From: Macrococcus sp. DPC7161 | GTDB taxonomy: Bacteria; Bacillota; Bacilli; Staphylococcales; Staphylococcaceae | Assembly: GCF_004117835.1 (NCBI RefSeq) | Contig: NZ_SDSC01000002.1 | Span: 62,001-126,000 of the forward strand | DNA: 64,000 nucleotides | Direction of reading: 5' to 3' | Shown here: in pieces, positions 1-8,673 of the stretch | Position numbering within the stretch: the stretch's first letter is position 1 | Layout of the letters: every line of letters starts with the position of its first letter | Position numbers and translations under genes: made by a program | The notes under the pieces: model-generated | Told to the model about the DNA's origin: nothing | Databases searched by the model: none | Seen by the model: only the letters and a program-made list of their open reading frames with translations

Positions 1-591
1 CAATACTAAAAATGAAATAATAATAGTCCCTATCATTAATAGCACTGCTTTCACCATTTGTACCCAACTTGTTGCTGTCATCCCACCAAATAACACATAA
101 ATCGTCATCATAATACCTACAATAATTACTGCCCAAGTATAAGGAATGTGGAATAATAATTGAATCAATGCTCCCGCACCAACAAGTTGTGCTAGCATGT
201 AGAATATTACGATTGTGATAGAAGATACCGCAGCAGTTGCACGGACTTTCTTTAACTCAAATCTTGCAGCAATCATATCAGCCAACGTATATTTCCCTAA
301 ATTTCTTAGTGGTTCTGCCACGATATATAAAACGACTAAATAGGCTGTTAAATAACCGATACTATAAAAGAAGCCATCAAATCCCCATAAAGCGATAGCA
401 CCCGCTATACCTAGAAATGATGCGGCAGATAAATAATCTCCTGCTATGGCCAAACCATTCTGCCAACCTGTAAGACCGCCACCAGCAGTATAAAAATCAC
501 TTGCCGAATTGGTTCTTTTTGATGCGAAATAAGTAATGATCAATGTTAAACTTACAAAAAATAAAAACATGACAATAACCGTACTATTCAT
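1..591 (-). CDS. actP: Sodium:solute symporter, acetate permease-like (5' part; runs off window)
   Basis: The first 197 codons of a membrane transporter whose 3' part lies left of base 1. The ATG is at 591. The translation starts [20 protein letters not shown] and continues through [21 protein letters not shown], a pattern typical of ActP-like SSS-family symporters that take up acetate and other short carboxylates with Na+. Hydrophobic helices alternate with short loops over the whole visible part. It lies 4 bases behind a DUF485 (YjcH-type) gene, the usual yjcH-actP pairing. Substrate is inferred from that pairing. Confidence 0.85.
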   Translation of the reverse strand, partial: MNSTVIVMFLFFVSLTLIITYFASKRTNSASDFYTAGGGLTGWQNGLAIAGDYLSAASFLGIAGAIALWGFDGFFYSIGYLTAYLVVLYIVAEPLRNLGKYTLADMIAARFELKKVRATAAVSSITIVIFYMLAQLVGAGALIQLLFHIPYTWAVIIVGIMMTIYVLFGGMTATSWVQMVKAVLLMIGTIIISFLVL

Positions 592-595
592 TTAT

Positions 596-892
596 TTACC
601 CCCTTTTATGGTTTGCAATAATTTGTTCAGAAGCTATGTCAAATGACTTAGCCTTACGCATATACAAAGTTACAAGCGTCCAAACCATGACAAATAATAA
701 AAAAGCGTACAACCAAGCATAGGAAATATTCCAAAATGCAATGGTATTTAAAATCGTTGTATATCCTGTTAATATTGGAAAAAGTAGTGTTGCAACAATA
801 AAAAATAGTGTTAATGGAAAGATAAATTGATTTCTAGATTTTACTAATGATTTAAAATTTTCACTCTGCGCTATTTTATTGTAATCATACAC
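596..892 (-). CDS. yjcH: DUF485 (YjcH-like) inner membrane protein
   Basis: A small two-helix membrane protein of the DUF485 family, almost always encoded directly upstream of the acetate symporter ActP. Two hydrophobic segments are visible, around FIFPLTLFFIVATLLFPILT and AFLLFVMVWTLVTLY. The frame is open up to a TTG at 901, but that codon touches the GGGGG ribosome site. I place the start at the GTG at 892, with a normal 9-base spacing, giving about 98 residues. The role of YjcH proteins is not settled; a helper of ActP is the usual suggestion. Confidence 0.8.
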   Translation of the reverse strand: MYDYNKIAQSENFKSLVKSRNQFIFPLTLFFIVATLLFPILTGYTTILNTIAFWNISYAWLYAFLLFVMVWTLVTLYMRKAKSFDIASEQIIANHKRG

Positions 893-975
893 AATATCCA
901 ACCCCCTTGTTTATTTATTGTAAATATACAACTATTTATAGGTTATTAAATTGTCAGAATATTGTCAATATTTAA

Positions 976-989
976 TGATAGCGCTTCCA
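976..989 (-). promoter_or_regulatory. CcpA operator (cre) upstream of yjcH-actP
   Basis: On the minus strand TGGAAGCGCTATCA fits the cre consensus TGNAANCGNWNNCA. It lies just upstream of a TTGACA-like -35 on the way into yjcH. A cre upstream of the -35 can mean activation rather than repression by CcpA. The inference rests on sequence match and position only. Confidence 0.55.
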
Positions 990-999
990 CTATAGAAAT

Positions 1000-1030
1000 A
1001 AAAAAGACTCAAGACATAGCGTCTTGAGCC
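1000..1030 (-). terminator. Rho-independent terminator after the VOC pseudogene
   Basis: Inverted repeat GACTCAAGAC/GTCTTGAGCC (5-base loop) followed on the minus strand by a run of six T. Confidence 0.8.
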
Positions 1031-1071
1031 TTTCATTTTTGTATGTCATATCCTTTTAATTTTTAATTGCA

Positions 1072-1449
1072 TTAACATGAAATAATATTAATTAAATGAC
1101 CATCTAAGTCTTCGAACATTGCACTATAAAACCCATTCACATGCTCTGCTTTTTTCACTACTTTTCCACCTAATTTTGGAATTAATGTTACCAATTCATC
1201 AATCTTTTCATCTGCATCTACAGATATTGAAATCAGTACTTCTCCTTTACGTGGCTGAGCAAACGTATTGGTTACATTCTCAAGTTCTCTACGTTCAACC
1301 ATAATCATTACCGTTGCACCAACCTAAAACGCACACATCACAGCTTCAGTTTCTGGATTTTTATTAATATTAAAGCCCATGCCACTATAGAAAGCTTCAC
1401 TTTTTTTGATATCAGACACTGCAATATTAAACCACATAGAATTAATCAT
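1072..1449 (-). pseudogene. VOC/glyoxalase-fold protein broken by an in-frame stop
   Basis: The 5' part encodes MINSMWFNIAVSDIKKSEAF and continues to MCAF. A TAG at 1324-1326 interrupts it, and the same frame then continues with VGATVMIMVERRELENVTN to the end. Joined, the halves give about 125 residues of a vicinal-oxygen-chelate (glyoxalase/bleomycin-resistance, PhnB-like) protein, the normal length for the family. The ATG at 1449 has an AAAGAGAG ribosome site. Either this is a recent nonsense mutation or it is a sequencing error. A GTG or ATG restart could express the second half, but half a VOC fold is unlikely to work. Confidence 0.75.
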
Positions 1450-1567
1450 ATGCTTACTTATACTCTCTTTAATTCCATTATTCACTAATATATTGTAAAG
1501 GACGATTATTATTTTTTCACGAATATTTTGTAAATTATCCTTTACAATACCACTTTTCCATACATTT

Positions 1568-2710
1568 TTATATTTCACTATTTTTAAAAGAATAGATAAT
1601 CGCAATTAAAGCTAAAAATACAATCGCTGCACCAACAATGGTCAACATTTGTATAGAAACTCCACTGGCAATAATCATCCCACCAATCATCGATCCTAAC
1701 GCCATACCAAATTGAGTAGATGATGTGCTAAAGGTTTGATTAAATCCTGCACTATTTTTATTAATAAGTATTAAACGTGTTTGTGTTGGTGCGTTTAATG
1801 CCCAACCTAACATACCAAATCCAATCATACTAATAACGAGTAATATCAATATATGATGTGTCACTATAAAAGATAACATCACAAATACATAAATGGTTAA
1901 TAGGCTGATCATCGTCTTTTGAATGCCTAATCTTTCTACAAAAGTACTACCTAGCGCACTACCCAATATACCACTCACACCAAAAGTTAAATACAATAAA
2001 CTCACTGTACCCGCTTGGTAGCCCACTTGATTTAAATAAGGCGTTAAATACATATAAAATGTACTTTGACCTACAAAAAATAAAAACGATGTCATATGTG
2101 TATAAAAAATACGTTTGTCTTTTAGCACACCCCATTGTTTAAAAAATGACGCCGTTTTAATCCCCGAGATTTCTGGCATTAACAGAACAATCAATATGAG
2201 AATCAAAGCAGATAATATACTTGTACCAATAAATATCATTTGCCAACCAAAATACTCTGTAATTAAAATACCAAGTGGAATCCCTAGTACCAATGAACCA
2301 CTGATACTCATCATAATGACACTAATGGCTTTTGTTTGATAACTTTCCTCAACTACACGGACGCTTAGTGATAACCCAAATCCAATAAGCATAGATACGC
2401 AAACCGCTAGTAACATACGTGATGCCATTAACATCCAAAATTGCGTACTAAAAGCACTAGCTAAATTGCCAATAATAAATAAAATGATAAAGCCTATTAA
2501 CAACTTTTTCTTTTGCATATGTGCTGTATAAGCCATAATAATCGGTCCAGCAATTGCAAAACAGATTGCAAATACCGTAATCAAATTGCCTGCTACTGGT
2601 ATTGACACATTAAAATCTTGAGCGATATACGGTAATATGCCTGATAACACAAGTTCTGTTAATCCTGCTAAAAAAGTAAGTACTGCTAATAATATGAGTT
2701 GTTTATTCAT
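1568..2710 (-). CDS. MFS drug/sugar efflux transporter (DHA1, AraJ-like)
   Basis: A 380-residue major facilitator with about twelve hydrophobic segments. It begins MNKQLILLAVLTFLAGLTEL, typical of the AraJ/PbuE-like DHA1 branch that exports small molecules by proton antiport. The start is taken at 2710, next to GGAGGG; the longer reading from 2740 starts inside a terminator hairpin. Expression appears controlled by a leader: promoter, an 11-codon leader peptide and a terminator directly before the ribosome site. Substrate unknown; the leader suggests induction by a translation inhibitor (inference). Confidence 0.85.
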   Translation of the reverse strand: MNKQLILLAVLTFLAGLTELVLSGILPYIAQDFNVSIPVAGNLITVFAICFAIAGPIIMAYTAHMQKKKLLIGFIILFIIGNLASAFSTQFWMLMASRMLLAVCVSMLIGFGLSLSVRVVEESYQTKAISVIMMSISGSLVLGIPLGILITEYFGWQMIFIGTSILSALILILIVLLMPEISGIKTASFFKQWGVLKDKRIFYTHMTSFLFFVGQSTFYMYLTPYLNQVGYQAGTVSLLYLTFGVSGILGSALGSTFVERLGIQKTMISLLTIYVFVMLSFIVTHHILILLVISMIGFGMLGWALNAPTQTRLILINKNSAGFNQTFSTSSTQFGMALGSMIGGMIIASGVSIQMLTIVGAAIVFLALIAIIYSFKNSEI

Positions 2711-2722
2711 GTTCCCTCCAAA

Positions 2723-2751
2723 AAAATAAGCACCTTCCATTATGGAAGGCG
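2723..2751 (-). terminator. Conditional terminator (attenuator) directly before the MFS gene
   Basis: On the minus strand GCGCCTTCCAT pairs with ATGGAAGGTGC (11 pairs, one G-T) and is followed by TTATTTTTTT. The MFS ribosome site GGAGGG starts immediately after. The promoter lies upstream of this hairpin, so it sits inside the leader of the same transcript rather than behind the previous gene. Confidence 0.7.
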
Positions 2752-2775
2752 CTGCATAATGCCAACAATTTTCAT
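2740..2775 (-). CDS. Leader peptide MKIVGIMQRLP of the MFS attenuator
   Basis: An 11-codon open frame, ATG at 2775 and TAA at 2740-2742. It is preceded by AGGTG (2779-2783), a usable though tightly spaced ribosome site. Its last codons form the 5' arm of the terminator and its stop lies in the loop. A ribosome held on this frame would therefore cover or unfold the terminator, as in antibiotic-sensing leaders of other Gram-positive resistance genes. Too short for homology; the call rests on layout. Confidence 0.55.
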   Translation of the reverse strand: MKIVGIMQRLP

Positions 2776-2784
2776 TGTCACCTA

Positions 2785-2822
2785 TTCAACAATATTATAA
2801 CGTGTTTTTTGATTTTGTAAAT
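2785..2822 (-). promoter_or_regulatory. Promoter of the MFS leader transcript
   Basis: On the minus strand TTTACA, a 16-base spacer, then TATAAT. The start of transcription would fall a few bases before the leader peptide's ribosome site. Confidence 0.6.
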
Positions 2823-2823
2823 A

Positions 2824-3531
2824 TTAGCATCGAACATAACGACGTTTAAAGCCTATTCTATCTTTCTCAACTGCTTTATTGATTTCACTCAATGCATCAA
2901 GTTGACCTGGTTTTTTTGTATCTTTTCTTATTACAATTACACCTATTTCCTGGGCAATCTGTATGGCTTCTTCATGTAAAGGTAAATAAGACACACCTAC
3001 TGCAACAATAAAGTTCTTAATCGCAATTTGGACACGTTCTGGTGCATCATTTATTTCTTGTTTTGCACGATGCATTAAAGACATAATTTTGTTTTTATCG
3101 AAGTAGTCGTCTTTTCGATGGCCTAATAACCAAGTATATGTACACCAACCACCTGAACGATGCAATGCTTCTTGATGATCTAGCCATTCATCTGCCACTT
3201 CTTGTGCAATATCAGATTCTGAGAGTGTCACCGCTACGACATAGTCAGAAATCATATAGAAATAAGCTTGGTCCATCCAACGGTTGAAATCTGCTTTTGT
3301 CATTGCTTGAGGATCTGCAATCACCCCTGCAAAATACATCGCATCATAGTTACCTGTCTCATATAATTGCTCTGCTAAAGCTTGGTCTTTCTTAATGGCT
3401 TTACGCATGGGCTTCATAGAACCTGTCGTCACACCAAATAATGGCTCGACTGCACCATTTGACATATAAATCTTTTTCGTACGTTCTTTACCTAATGCCT
3501 CAAGATTATCCATGACTTCTTTAAATTCCAT
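2824..3531 (-). CDS. DNA alkylation repair protein (AlkD-like)
   Basis: A 235-residue protein of the DNA alkylation repair family, HEAT-like helical repeats that flip out and excise alkylated bases. Typical features are TTGSMKPMRKAIKKD near residue 40, YDAMYFAGVIAD near 80 and the Trp-rich GGWCTYTWLLGHRKDDYF near 130. Its start overlaps the stop of the upstream esterase gene (TAATG), so the two are probably translationally coupled. No relation between the two activities is evident. Confidence 0.8.
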   Translation of the reverse strand: MEFKEVMDNLEALGKERTKKIYMSNGAVEPLFGVTTGSMKPMRKAIKKDQALAEQLYETGNYDAMYFAGVIADPQAMTKADFNRWMDQAYFYMISDYVVAVTLSESDIAQEVADEWLDHQEALHRSGGWCTYTWLLGHRKDDYFDKNKIMSLMHRAKQEINDAPERVQIAIKNFIVAVGVSYLPLHEEAIQIAQEIGVIVIRKDTKKPGQLDALSEINKAVEKDRIGFKRRYVRC

Positions 3532-4256
3532 TAGTTATCCCCCTCACCTAAAAAACGAATTATTTCTTGTGTAATTTCCTGCTTATCTTGACCATGTGTC
3601 ATTAAATGCCCACTATTTTCATATGCTTGCAATACACTCTTTTTAAGGTGCTGATGAATGTATTCAGCACTTTCTTTATATGTAATATCATCTCTATCAC
3701 CATACATCACAATCACTTCACCTTGAATTTGATCAAGTTGACTCATAATGTCATCAATCATCGAAATGAATTTTTGAATACTTTCCGTATAGGCTTCAAT
3801 ATGACCAGTATTCGGTTCTGCCATTTCAAATTGCATACCGAATGTTTGATACATTCTACTAGCATATTGTGCTAAACGCATTTTCAAACCGTCTAAGTCT
3901 TTCTTCATTGGTACACTCATGACAGCAGTACGTTTGATTAGGTACTTTTCTGCCAGTTTTAAAGTAAATAATCCTCCTAATGAAACACCAATCACAGCAA
4001 CAGTTTCATAAGTCTCGACAAGTTTTAAATACGTTGATTCAACTGTTTGCCACCAATCATCTATATCACATTGAATAAATTGCTCTATAGGTAAACCATG
4101 CCCAGGATATGAAGGCACTACTGCCGTATATCCAACTTCATTTAAAGCTTCTGCTAATCTTTTAACATCACGAACTGTGCCGGTGAATGAATGCAATAAC
4201 AATACCGCATGCTTATTCCCTTCTAACACGATAGGTTTAGGTGATTTTATCTTCAT
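3531..4256 (-). CDS. Carboxylesterase, alpha/beta hydrolase (Est30-like)
   Basis: A 241-residue cytosolic alpha/beta hydrolase. The oxyanion region is LLLHSFTGT, the nucleophile Ser lies in GVSLGG near residue 93, the acid Asp in MYGDRDDIT near 190 and the His in NSGHLMTHG near 218. Length and motifs fit the Est30/YvaK carboxylesterases that cleave short acyl esters. First gene of a two-gene unit with the AlkD-like protein. Confidence 0.85.
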   Translation of the reverse strand: MKIKSPKPIVLEGNKHAVLLLHSFTGTVRDVKRLAEALNEVGYTAVVPSYPGHGLPIEQFIQCDIDDWWQTVESTYLKLVETYETVAVIGVSLGGLFTLKLAEKYLIKRTAVMSVPMKKDLDGLKMRLAQYASRMYQTFGMQFEMAEPNTGHIEAYTESIQKFISMIDDIMSQLDQIQGEVIVMYGDRDDITYKESAEYIHQHLKKSVLQAYENSGHLMTHGQDKQEITQEIIRFLGEGDN

Positions 4257-4298
4257 ATTTGCCTCCGATATTCTATTTATTTTAGTATATCAAATATG

Positions 4299-4329
4299 AA
4301 AAAAAGAACTGGACAATTTTGCCCAGTTC
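4299..4329 (-). terminator. Terminator of alsT
   Basis: On the minus strand GGAACTGGGC.. pairs with ..TCCAGTTC across a short AT loop and runs into seven T. Confidence 0.8.
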
Positions 4330-4350
4330 CTAACAATCATTTATTATTTT

Positions 4351-5928
4351 CTAATGTTGACTTTCATCAAAATGTGCTTCTTTCAAACGTTTTGGATAAT
4401 CTACTAACCAGAACGTTGCATTCGGTACTTCTTTCGGATCTGGATGATATACAGCATATTTTCCTGATCCTTTTTCTTTTTTCTGTCTTTCAAAGTCTTT
4501 CAAGGCTTTAATTGCAGGTTTATGTAGAATCCAAATCGCTATGACGTTAAGCCATGCCATCGTACCTACACCTAAATCACCCATCGCCCAAGCAACATCA
4601 GCTGTTTTAACCGCACCATAAACAGCCGCTACTATTAACAAGAACCTTGTAATATTCATCCAAAGTTTTGTAACACTTGCTTTTTTACTACGTGTTAAAT
4701 AAGAAATATTCGTTTCTGCAATATATGCGTAAGCTAAAATTGTCGTAAAGGCAAAGAAGAATAAAGCAACCGCTACAAAGTATGAACCAAATCCTGAATA
4801 TGAAGGATCAAATTTATAGCCACTACCATGTAACACTTTATCAATACCTGCTTGAACATACATTGCTGTTCCTGAAACATCTTTCGAACCATCTACCGCT
4901 TCAACATAAATACCACCGTCATGAATTAAATGAGGTGTGCCATCTTTATTTGTCGTACCGTCAGTTGTATTAAATGTTCCTGATAATAAAATAATTAAAG
5001 CTGTAGCTGAACATACAAATAACGTATCGACATAAACAGAGAAAGCTTGTACTAAACCTTGTTTCGTCGGATGAGAAACTTCTGCAGCTGCTGCAGGGTG
5101 TGGTCCTGTACCTTGACCTGCTTCGTTAGAGTATAATCCACGTTTTACACCAATTTCAATCATCGCACCAAAAATACCGCCAAATGCTGATTCCATGTTA
5201 AACGCTGATTTAAAGATTAATACAAATAATCCAGGTACTTTATCAATATTTAAAACAATAATGAAAAGTGCCATACCAATATAAACCATTGCCATAAATG
5301 GTACGACTGCTGTCGCAACATTTGCAATCCATTTTACGCCACCAAAAATAATTAAACCTAAAATCACAGCTAAAATAATTGCGATTACCCATTGATTAAC
5401 ACCAAATGCGTTTTTCATTGAACTAGAAATCGCATTTGCTTGTACCCCTGGTAATAATAACGCCGTTGAAACAACTGCAATAATCGCAAACGCAATGGCG
5501 TAAATGCGTCCAAATCCACCTTTGATACCTTGCTCGATATAGTAAGCTGGACCCCCACGATATTCACCATTTTCTTCACGCTTATAAATTTGTGCAAGTG
5601 TTGATTCAAGAAATGCTGAACTTGCACCTAAAAATGCAGTCATCCACATCCAAAATACTGCACCTGGTCCCCCTAAGAAAATTGCTGTTGATACACCGAC
5701 GATGTTACCTGTACCAACACGACCAGCTAAAGATAATGCAATTGCTTGGAAACTCGAAATACCCGTTGGTGATTTCTCCCCTTGAAACATCAAACGAATC
5801 ATTTCAACGATATGACGTACTTGGAAAAAGCGCATCATCAAAGAAAAAAAGATACCCGTCAGTAGTAAACCGTAAACAAGTGGTTTACTCCAAACAATTT
5901 CATTTAAGAAACTCACAATCCCTTCCAT
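4351..5928 (-). CDS. alsT: Sodium:alanine/glutamine symporter (AGCS family)
   Basis: A 525-residue AGCS symporter. Family marks are GRVGTGNIVGVSTAIFLGGP near residue 70 and the SNEAGQGTGPHPAAAAE signature near 270, plus about ten hydrophobic helices. AGCS proteins bring in alanine, glycine or glutamine with Na+; the S. aureus AlsT has been linked to glutamine. The start is taken at 5928, seven bases after AGGGG; ATG codons at 5934 and 5946 are alternatives. It has its own terminator and appears monocistronic. Confidence 0.9.
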   Translation of the reverse strand: MEGIVSFLNEIVWSKPLVYGLLLTGIFFSLMMRFFQVRHIVEMIRLMFQGEKSPTGISSFQAIALSLAGRVGTGNIVGVSTAIFLGGPGAVFWMWMTAFLGASSAFLESTLAQIYKREENGEYRGGPAYYIEQGIKGGFGRIYAIAFAIIAVVSTALLLPGVQANAISSSMKNAFGVNQWVIAIILAVILGLIIFGGVKWIANVATAVVPFMAMVYIGMALFIIVLNIDKVPGLFVLIFKSAFNMESAFGGIFGAMIEIGVKRGLYSNEAGQGTGPHPAAAAEVSHPTKQGLVQAFSVYVDTLFVCSATALIILLSGTFNTTDGTTNKDGTPHLIHDGGIYVEAVDGSKDVSGTAMYVQAGIDKVLHGSGYKFDPSYSGFGSYFVAVALFFFAFTTILAYAYIAETNISYLTRSKKASVTKLWMNITRFLLIVAAVYGAVKTADVAWAMGDLGVGTMAWLNVIAIWILHKPAIKALKDFERQKKEKGSGKYAVYHPDPKEVPNATFWLVDYPKRLKEAHFDESQH

Positions 5929-6082
5929 ATACATACCCCTTTGCATATTTTTTGAATATCATTTGAATATTAAACCTTTTTTTATTATATATATTCAAAA
6001 GCGTTTTTTCAAGGAGTTTTCTAATTATTCTGATTATTTATAATAGATAAGATTTTTTTACAATGAATAACATAATAAAAAA

Positions 6083-6114
6083 CAAAAAGACGAAGCATCA
6101 TGAAATGCTTCATC
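6083..6114 (-). terminator. Terminator of the yidC paralogue operon
   Basis: GACGAAGCAT/ATGCTTCATC with a 6-base loop; on the minus strand it runs into TCTTTTTG. It lies just after the yidC-like stop. Confidence 0.75.
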
Positions 6115-6131
6115 CTTATTAACCTTATGTA

Positions 6132-6950
6132 CTATTTAGTTTGTTCTAATTTTGCTTCTTCTTCTTCAACTTCATGTTTTAATTCATCTTCATGATAGTT
6201 GAAATATCTATTTGATAAATATTGCTGTAAGATCAATACGACCGCACCTACAGCCCAATATAATGGCAATGCAGCAGGCATGTTTAATCCTGCAAATAAA
6301 ATCATTGCTGGACTTAAAAATACCATCATTTTCATTTGACTATTCATTTGTTTTGCCATATCACTGTCGTTTTCATCAGGTGCTGGCATATATTTTAATG
6401 ATAATAGTGATTGCACTAAGTACATTGCCCCAGCAATAATCGTCATCGTTAAATCTTTCGTTCCTAAGTTAAACCACAGGAAATTTTGACTCGCAAGTTC
6501 TGGATTATGTGATATTGCAAAATACAATGCCATTAAAATTGGCATTTGAATCAGTATTGGTAAACATCCCATATTCACTGGACTTACATCATGCTTTCTA
6601 TACAATTGCATCATTTCTTGAGTATATTGTGTCTTTTCTTCTTGAGTTGTTGCAGATTTAATTTTCTTATTGATTGCATCCATTTCTGGTCGAATCAATT
6701 TCATTTTTACTTGTGTTTTCTTTTGCTTTTTGAATGAATAGAACATGAATGGCATTACGACAAAACGTACAATTAATGTCACAATAATTAATCCCATACC
6801 ATAGCTATTACCAAAAAATCCTGCAAAAAATTTAATCATTGCGATAAACGGTTCTACTAATGTTTTATGAAATAAACCATTATCTTGTGGCCCACATCCT
6901 CCTAAAAATAATGGCAATACAACTAATAATCCTAATAAATACTTTTTCAC
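6132..6950 (-). CDS. yidC: YidC/Oxa1-family membrane insertase (lipoprotein type)
   Basis: A 272-residue YidC insertase that places membrane proteins in the bilayer. A lipoprotein signal ends LFLGGC (Cys about 19). The family core runs from YGMGLIIVTLIVRFVVMPF to NMPAALPLYWAVGAV, with the substrate-groove Arg in the first helix and the PVNMGCLPILIQMPILMALY stretch. The C-tail is acidic with Lys, not the basic Lys/Arg-rich tail I expect for the main staphylococcal YidC, so this is probably a second paralogue. The start is GTG, seven bases after GGAGG and overlapping the upstream stop (GTGA). Confidence 0.85.
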   Translation of the reverse strand: MKKYLLGLLVVLPLFLGGCGPQDNGLFHKTLVEPFIAMIKFFAGFFGNSYGMGLIIVTLIVRFVVMPFMFYSFKKQKKTQVKMKLIRPEMDAINKKIKSATTQEEKTQYTQEMMQLYRKHDVSPVNMGCLPILIQMPILMALYFAISHNPELASQNFLWFNLGTKDLTMTIIAGAMYLVQSLLSLKYMPAPDENDSDMAKQMNSQMKMMVFLSPAMILFAGLNMPAALPLYWAVGAVVLILQQYLSNRYFNYHEDELKHEVEEEEAKLEQTK

Positions 6951-7249
6951 TTTACGTCCTCCATTTGTAATTTTTTTATATTTAAGAAACTAGGACGATG
7001 GGTTTCATCAGATAGTTTGGGCAGCGCTTGGCGACGCCACTTTAAGAGCGGAGCGTCTCTCAATATGATCGGTGCTTTTTGATGTTTTTGCTTTGTAGAC
7101 CTTGTATACTTTTGAACCTTTACCGTTGTCTTAATATGCATATATATATAAATCAAAGTCATCACTATCGGTAAATAATGCAACATTCTAAATGCAATAT
7201 ACATTACAAACCATTCATCACTTAATACACTTAACAACCAATCCATCAT
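6947..7249 (-). CDS. Small membrane protein coupled to YidC paralogue, unknown function
   Basis: I do not recognise this 100-residue protein. Its first 45 residues hold one or two hydrophobic segments (WFVMYIAFRMLHYLPIVMTL), then a basic tail rich in Lys/Arg/His. It has a strong GGAGGTGAG ribosome site and ends with a 4-base overlap into the yidC-like gene, so it is almost certainly translated. Coupling suggests it is a partner or client of the insertase. The basic tail could do the ribosome contact that this YidC's acidic tail cannot (inference). Confidence 0.6.
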   Translation of the reverse strand: MMDWLLSVLSDEWFVMYIAFRMLHYLPIVMTLIYIYMHIKTTVKVQKYTRSTKQKHQKAPIILRDAPLLKWRRQALPKLSDETHRPSFLNIKKLQMEDVK

Positions 7250-7435
7250 ACGCTCACCTCCTTATCAATTAACCTCACTATCATAATATAAAATGATATG
7301 AAATGCATAACATTTATTGCTATTTCTCCATTATTCAAATCGTAATATTTACGTTTTGGTGACATAAGTATTATAATATTGATTTATAACAATACAGTTT
7401 ATTGGAAAAAATAAATCTAGCGTGGAGGAAATAGT

Positions 7436-8554
7436 ATGATTACAATTATCGGCGGTGGCATTCAAGGTGTCACAATAGCCTTAAAGTTAATAGATGAAAA
7501 AGTCGCGACGACAAAAACGCTACGTATTATCGACCCAAATCCATATTGTCATCAATGGATGTCGATTACGAATAAAATTGAAATGGAATATTTACGTTCA
7601 ACGAGTGTACACCACGTACATCCAAATCCTTTTCATTTAAAGCAATATGCGAAACTTAACCAATATGCACAAGGCTTCAGTGGCTATTATAAACGCCCTC
7701 AACTTGAGATGTTTAATACGCATATACATGATCAAATTAAATCTTATCAATTAGAAGATTGTCATATCTACGATAAAGCAATGGCACTTCATAAAGCAGG
7801 CGACATTTATCATATCCAAGGAGAACATGGTGTTTACAAAACAGAGCAAGTTATCCTAGCGACAGGGATGATTCATGTTCATCATATTCCTGAGTTTATG
7901 CAAGATGTTGATAACAATAGATTTACACATGTTTTTGATTATAATCAACCATTAGACCATTCAATCGATGTTGTTATTGGTGGCGGTATAACAGCAGCAC
8001 ATACTGTACGTAAACTGACAAAAACACACCCTGTTACATTGATTATGCGTCACGATATTCGTGTACATGAATTAGATGCTGACGGTGGATGGTTAGGCCC
8101 TAAAAATGCGCCACTATTAAAAAATGCGAAAGACTATAAAGAACGACGTCAAATCATTACTGAGGCACGTCATAGTGGCTCAATGCCAATGCATTTAAAA
8201 CAATCACTATTACATTTACAACAAAATAATTTACTTACGATTATTAAAGACGACATTCAATCAGTCAATGAATCATCTATTCAAACAACAAACAAAAATA
8301 TCTCTTACAATAAAATCGCATTAACAACAGGATGTTCTAAACAACTTACAGATGACCCATTTTTAAAACAAATCATCGAGCATTTTAATCCAAACATCGC
8401 ACCATGTGGCTATCCAATTGTTGAGCCTACTTTAGAATGGTTCGACAATGTATTTGTTGCGGGACCACTTGCTGAGCTTGAACTTGGTCCAATGTCACGC
8501 AACATCATTGGTGGTAGAAAAGCATCTCAAATCATTGCTGCATCTATTGCATAG
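7436..8554 (+). CDS. FAD/NAD(P)-binding oxidoreductase (lysine/ornithine N-monooxygenase-like)
   Basis: A 372-residue flavoprotein. The N-terminal dinucleotide motif is IIGGGIQGVTIA, a second GGGITAAH lies near residue 185, and ATGMIH near 142 marks the hinge strand. It resembles the FAD/NAD(P)-binding proteins annotated as lysine/ornithine monooxygenase-like in staphylococci; the true substrate is unknown. A GGAGG site stands 7 bases before the ATG. Monocistronic, sharing a two-way terminator with arcR. Confidence 0.75.
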   Translation: MITIIGGGIQGVTIALKLIDEKVATTKTLRIIDPNPYCHQWMSITNKIEMEYLRSTSVHHVHPNPFHLKQYAKLNQYAQGFSGYYKRPQLEMFNTHIHDQIKSYQLEDCHIYDKAMALHKAGDIYHIQGEHGVYKTEQVILATGMIHVHHIPEFMQDVDNNRFTHVFDYNQPLDHSIDVVIGGGITAAHTVRKLTKTHPVTLIMRHDIRVHELDADGGWLGPKNAPLLKNAKDYKERRQIITEARHSGSMPMHLKQSLLHLQQNNLLTIIKDDIQSVNESSIQTTNKNISYNKIALTTGCSKQLTDDPFLKQIIEHFNPNIAPCGYPIVEPTLEWFDNVFVAGPLAELELGPMSRNIIGGRKASQIIAASIA

Positions 8555-8580
8555 AAAATTAAACTAGAAAAAGAAAAAAA

Positions 8581-8630
8581 TAAAGAACCAATAAATCAAA
8601 AGTGATTTATTGGTTCTTTATTTTTGTTTA
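8581..8630. terminator. Bidirectional terminator between the flavoprotein gene and arcR
   Basis: AAAGAACCAATAAATCA pairs with TGATTTATTGGTTCTTT across a 4-base loop, with T-rich sequence on both sides. Confidence 0.85.
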
Positions 8631-8673
8631 TGTTGAAAACTGATGTTCCAACACTTACGTTTCACACGAAACT

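Noticed and set aside
1324-1605. A 93-codon gene starting at 1605
   Set aside because: Its first 52 codons overlap the MFS gene end and look non-coding; the VOC start at 1449 with its own ribosome site fits better.
5985-6015. AAAAAACGCTTTTGA upstream of alsT as a cre site
   Set aside because: The TG-N4-CG spacing of the consensus is not met; kept only as AT-rich promoter sequence.
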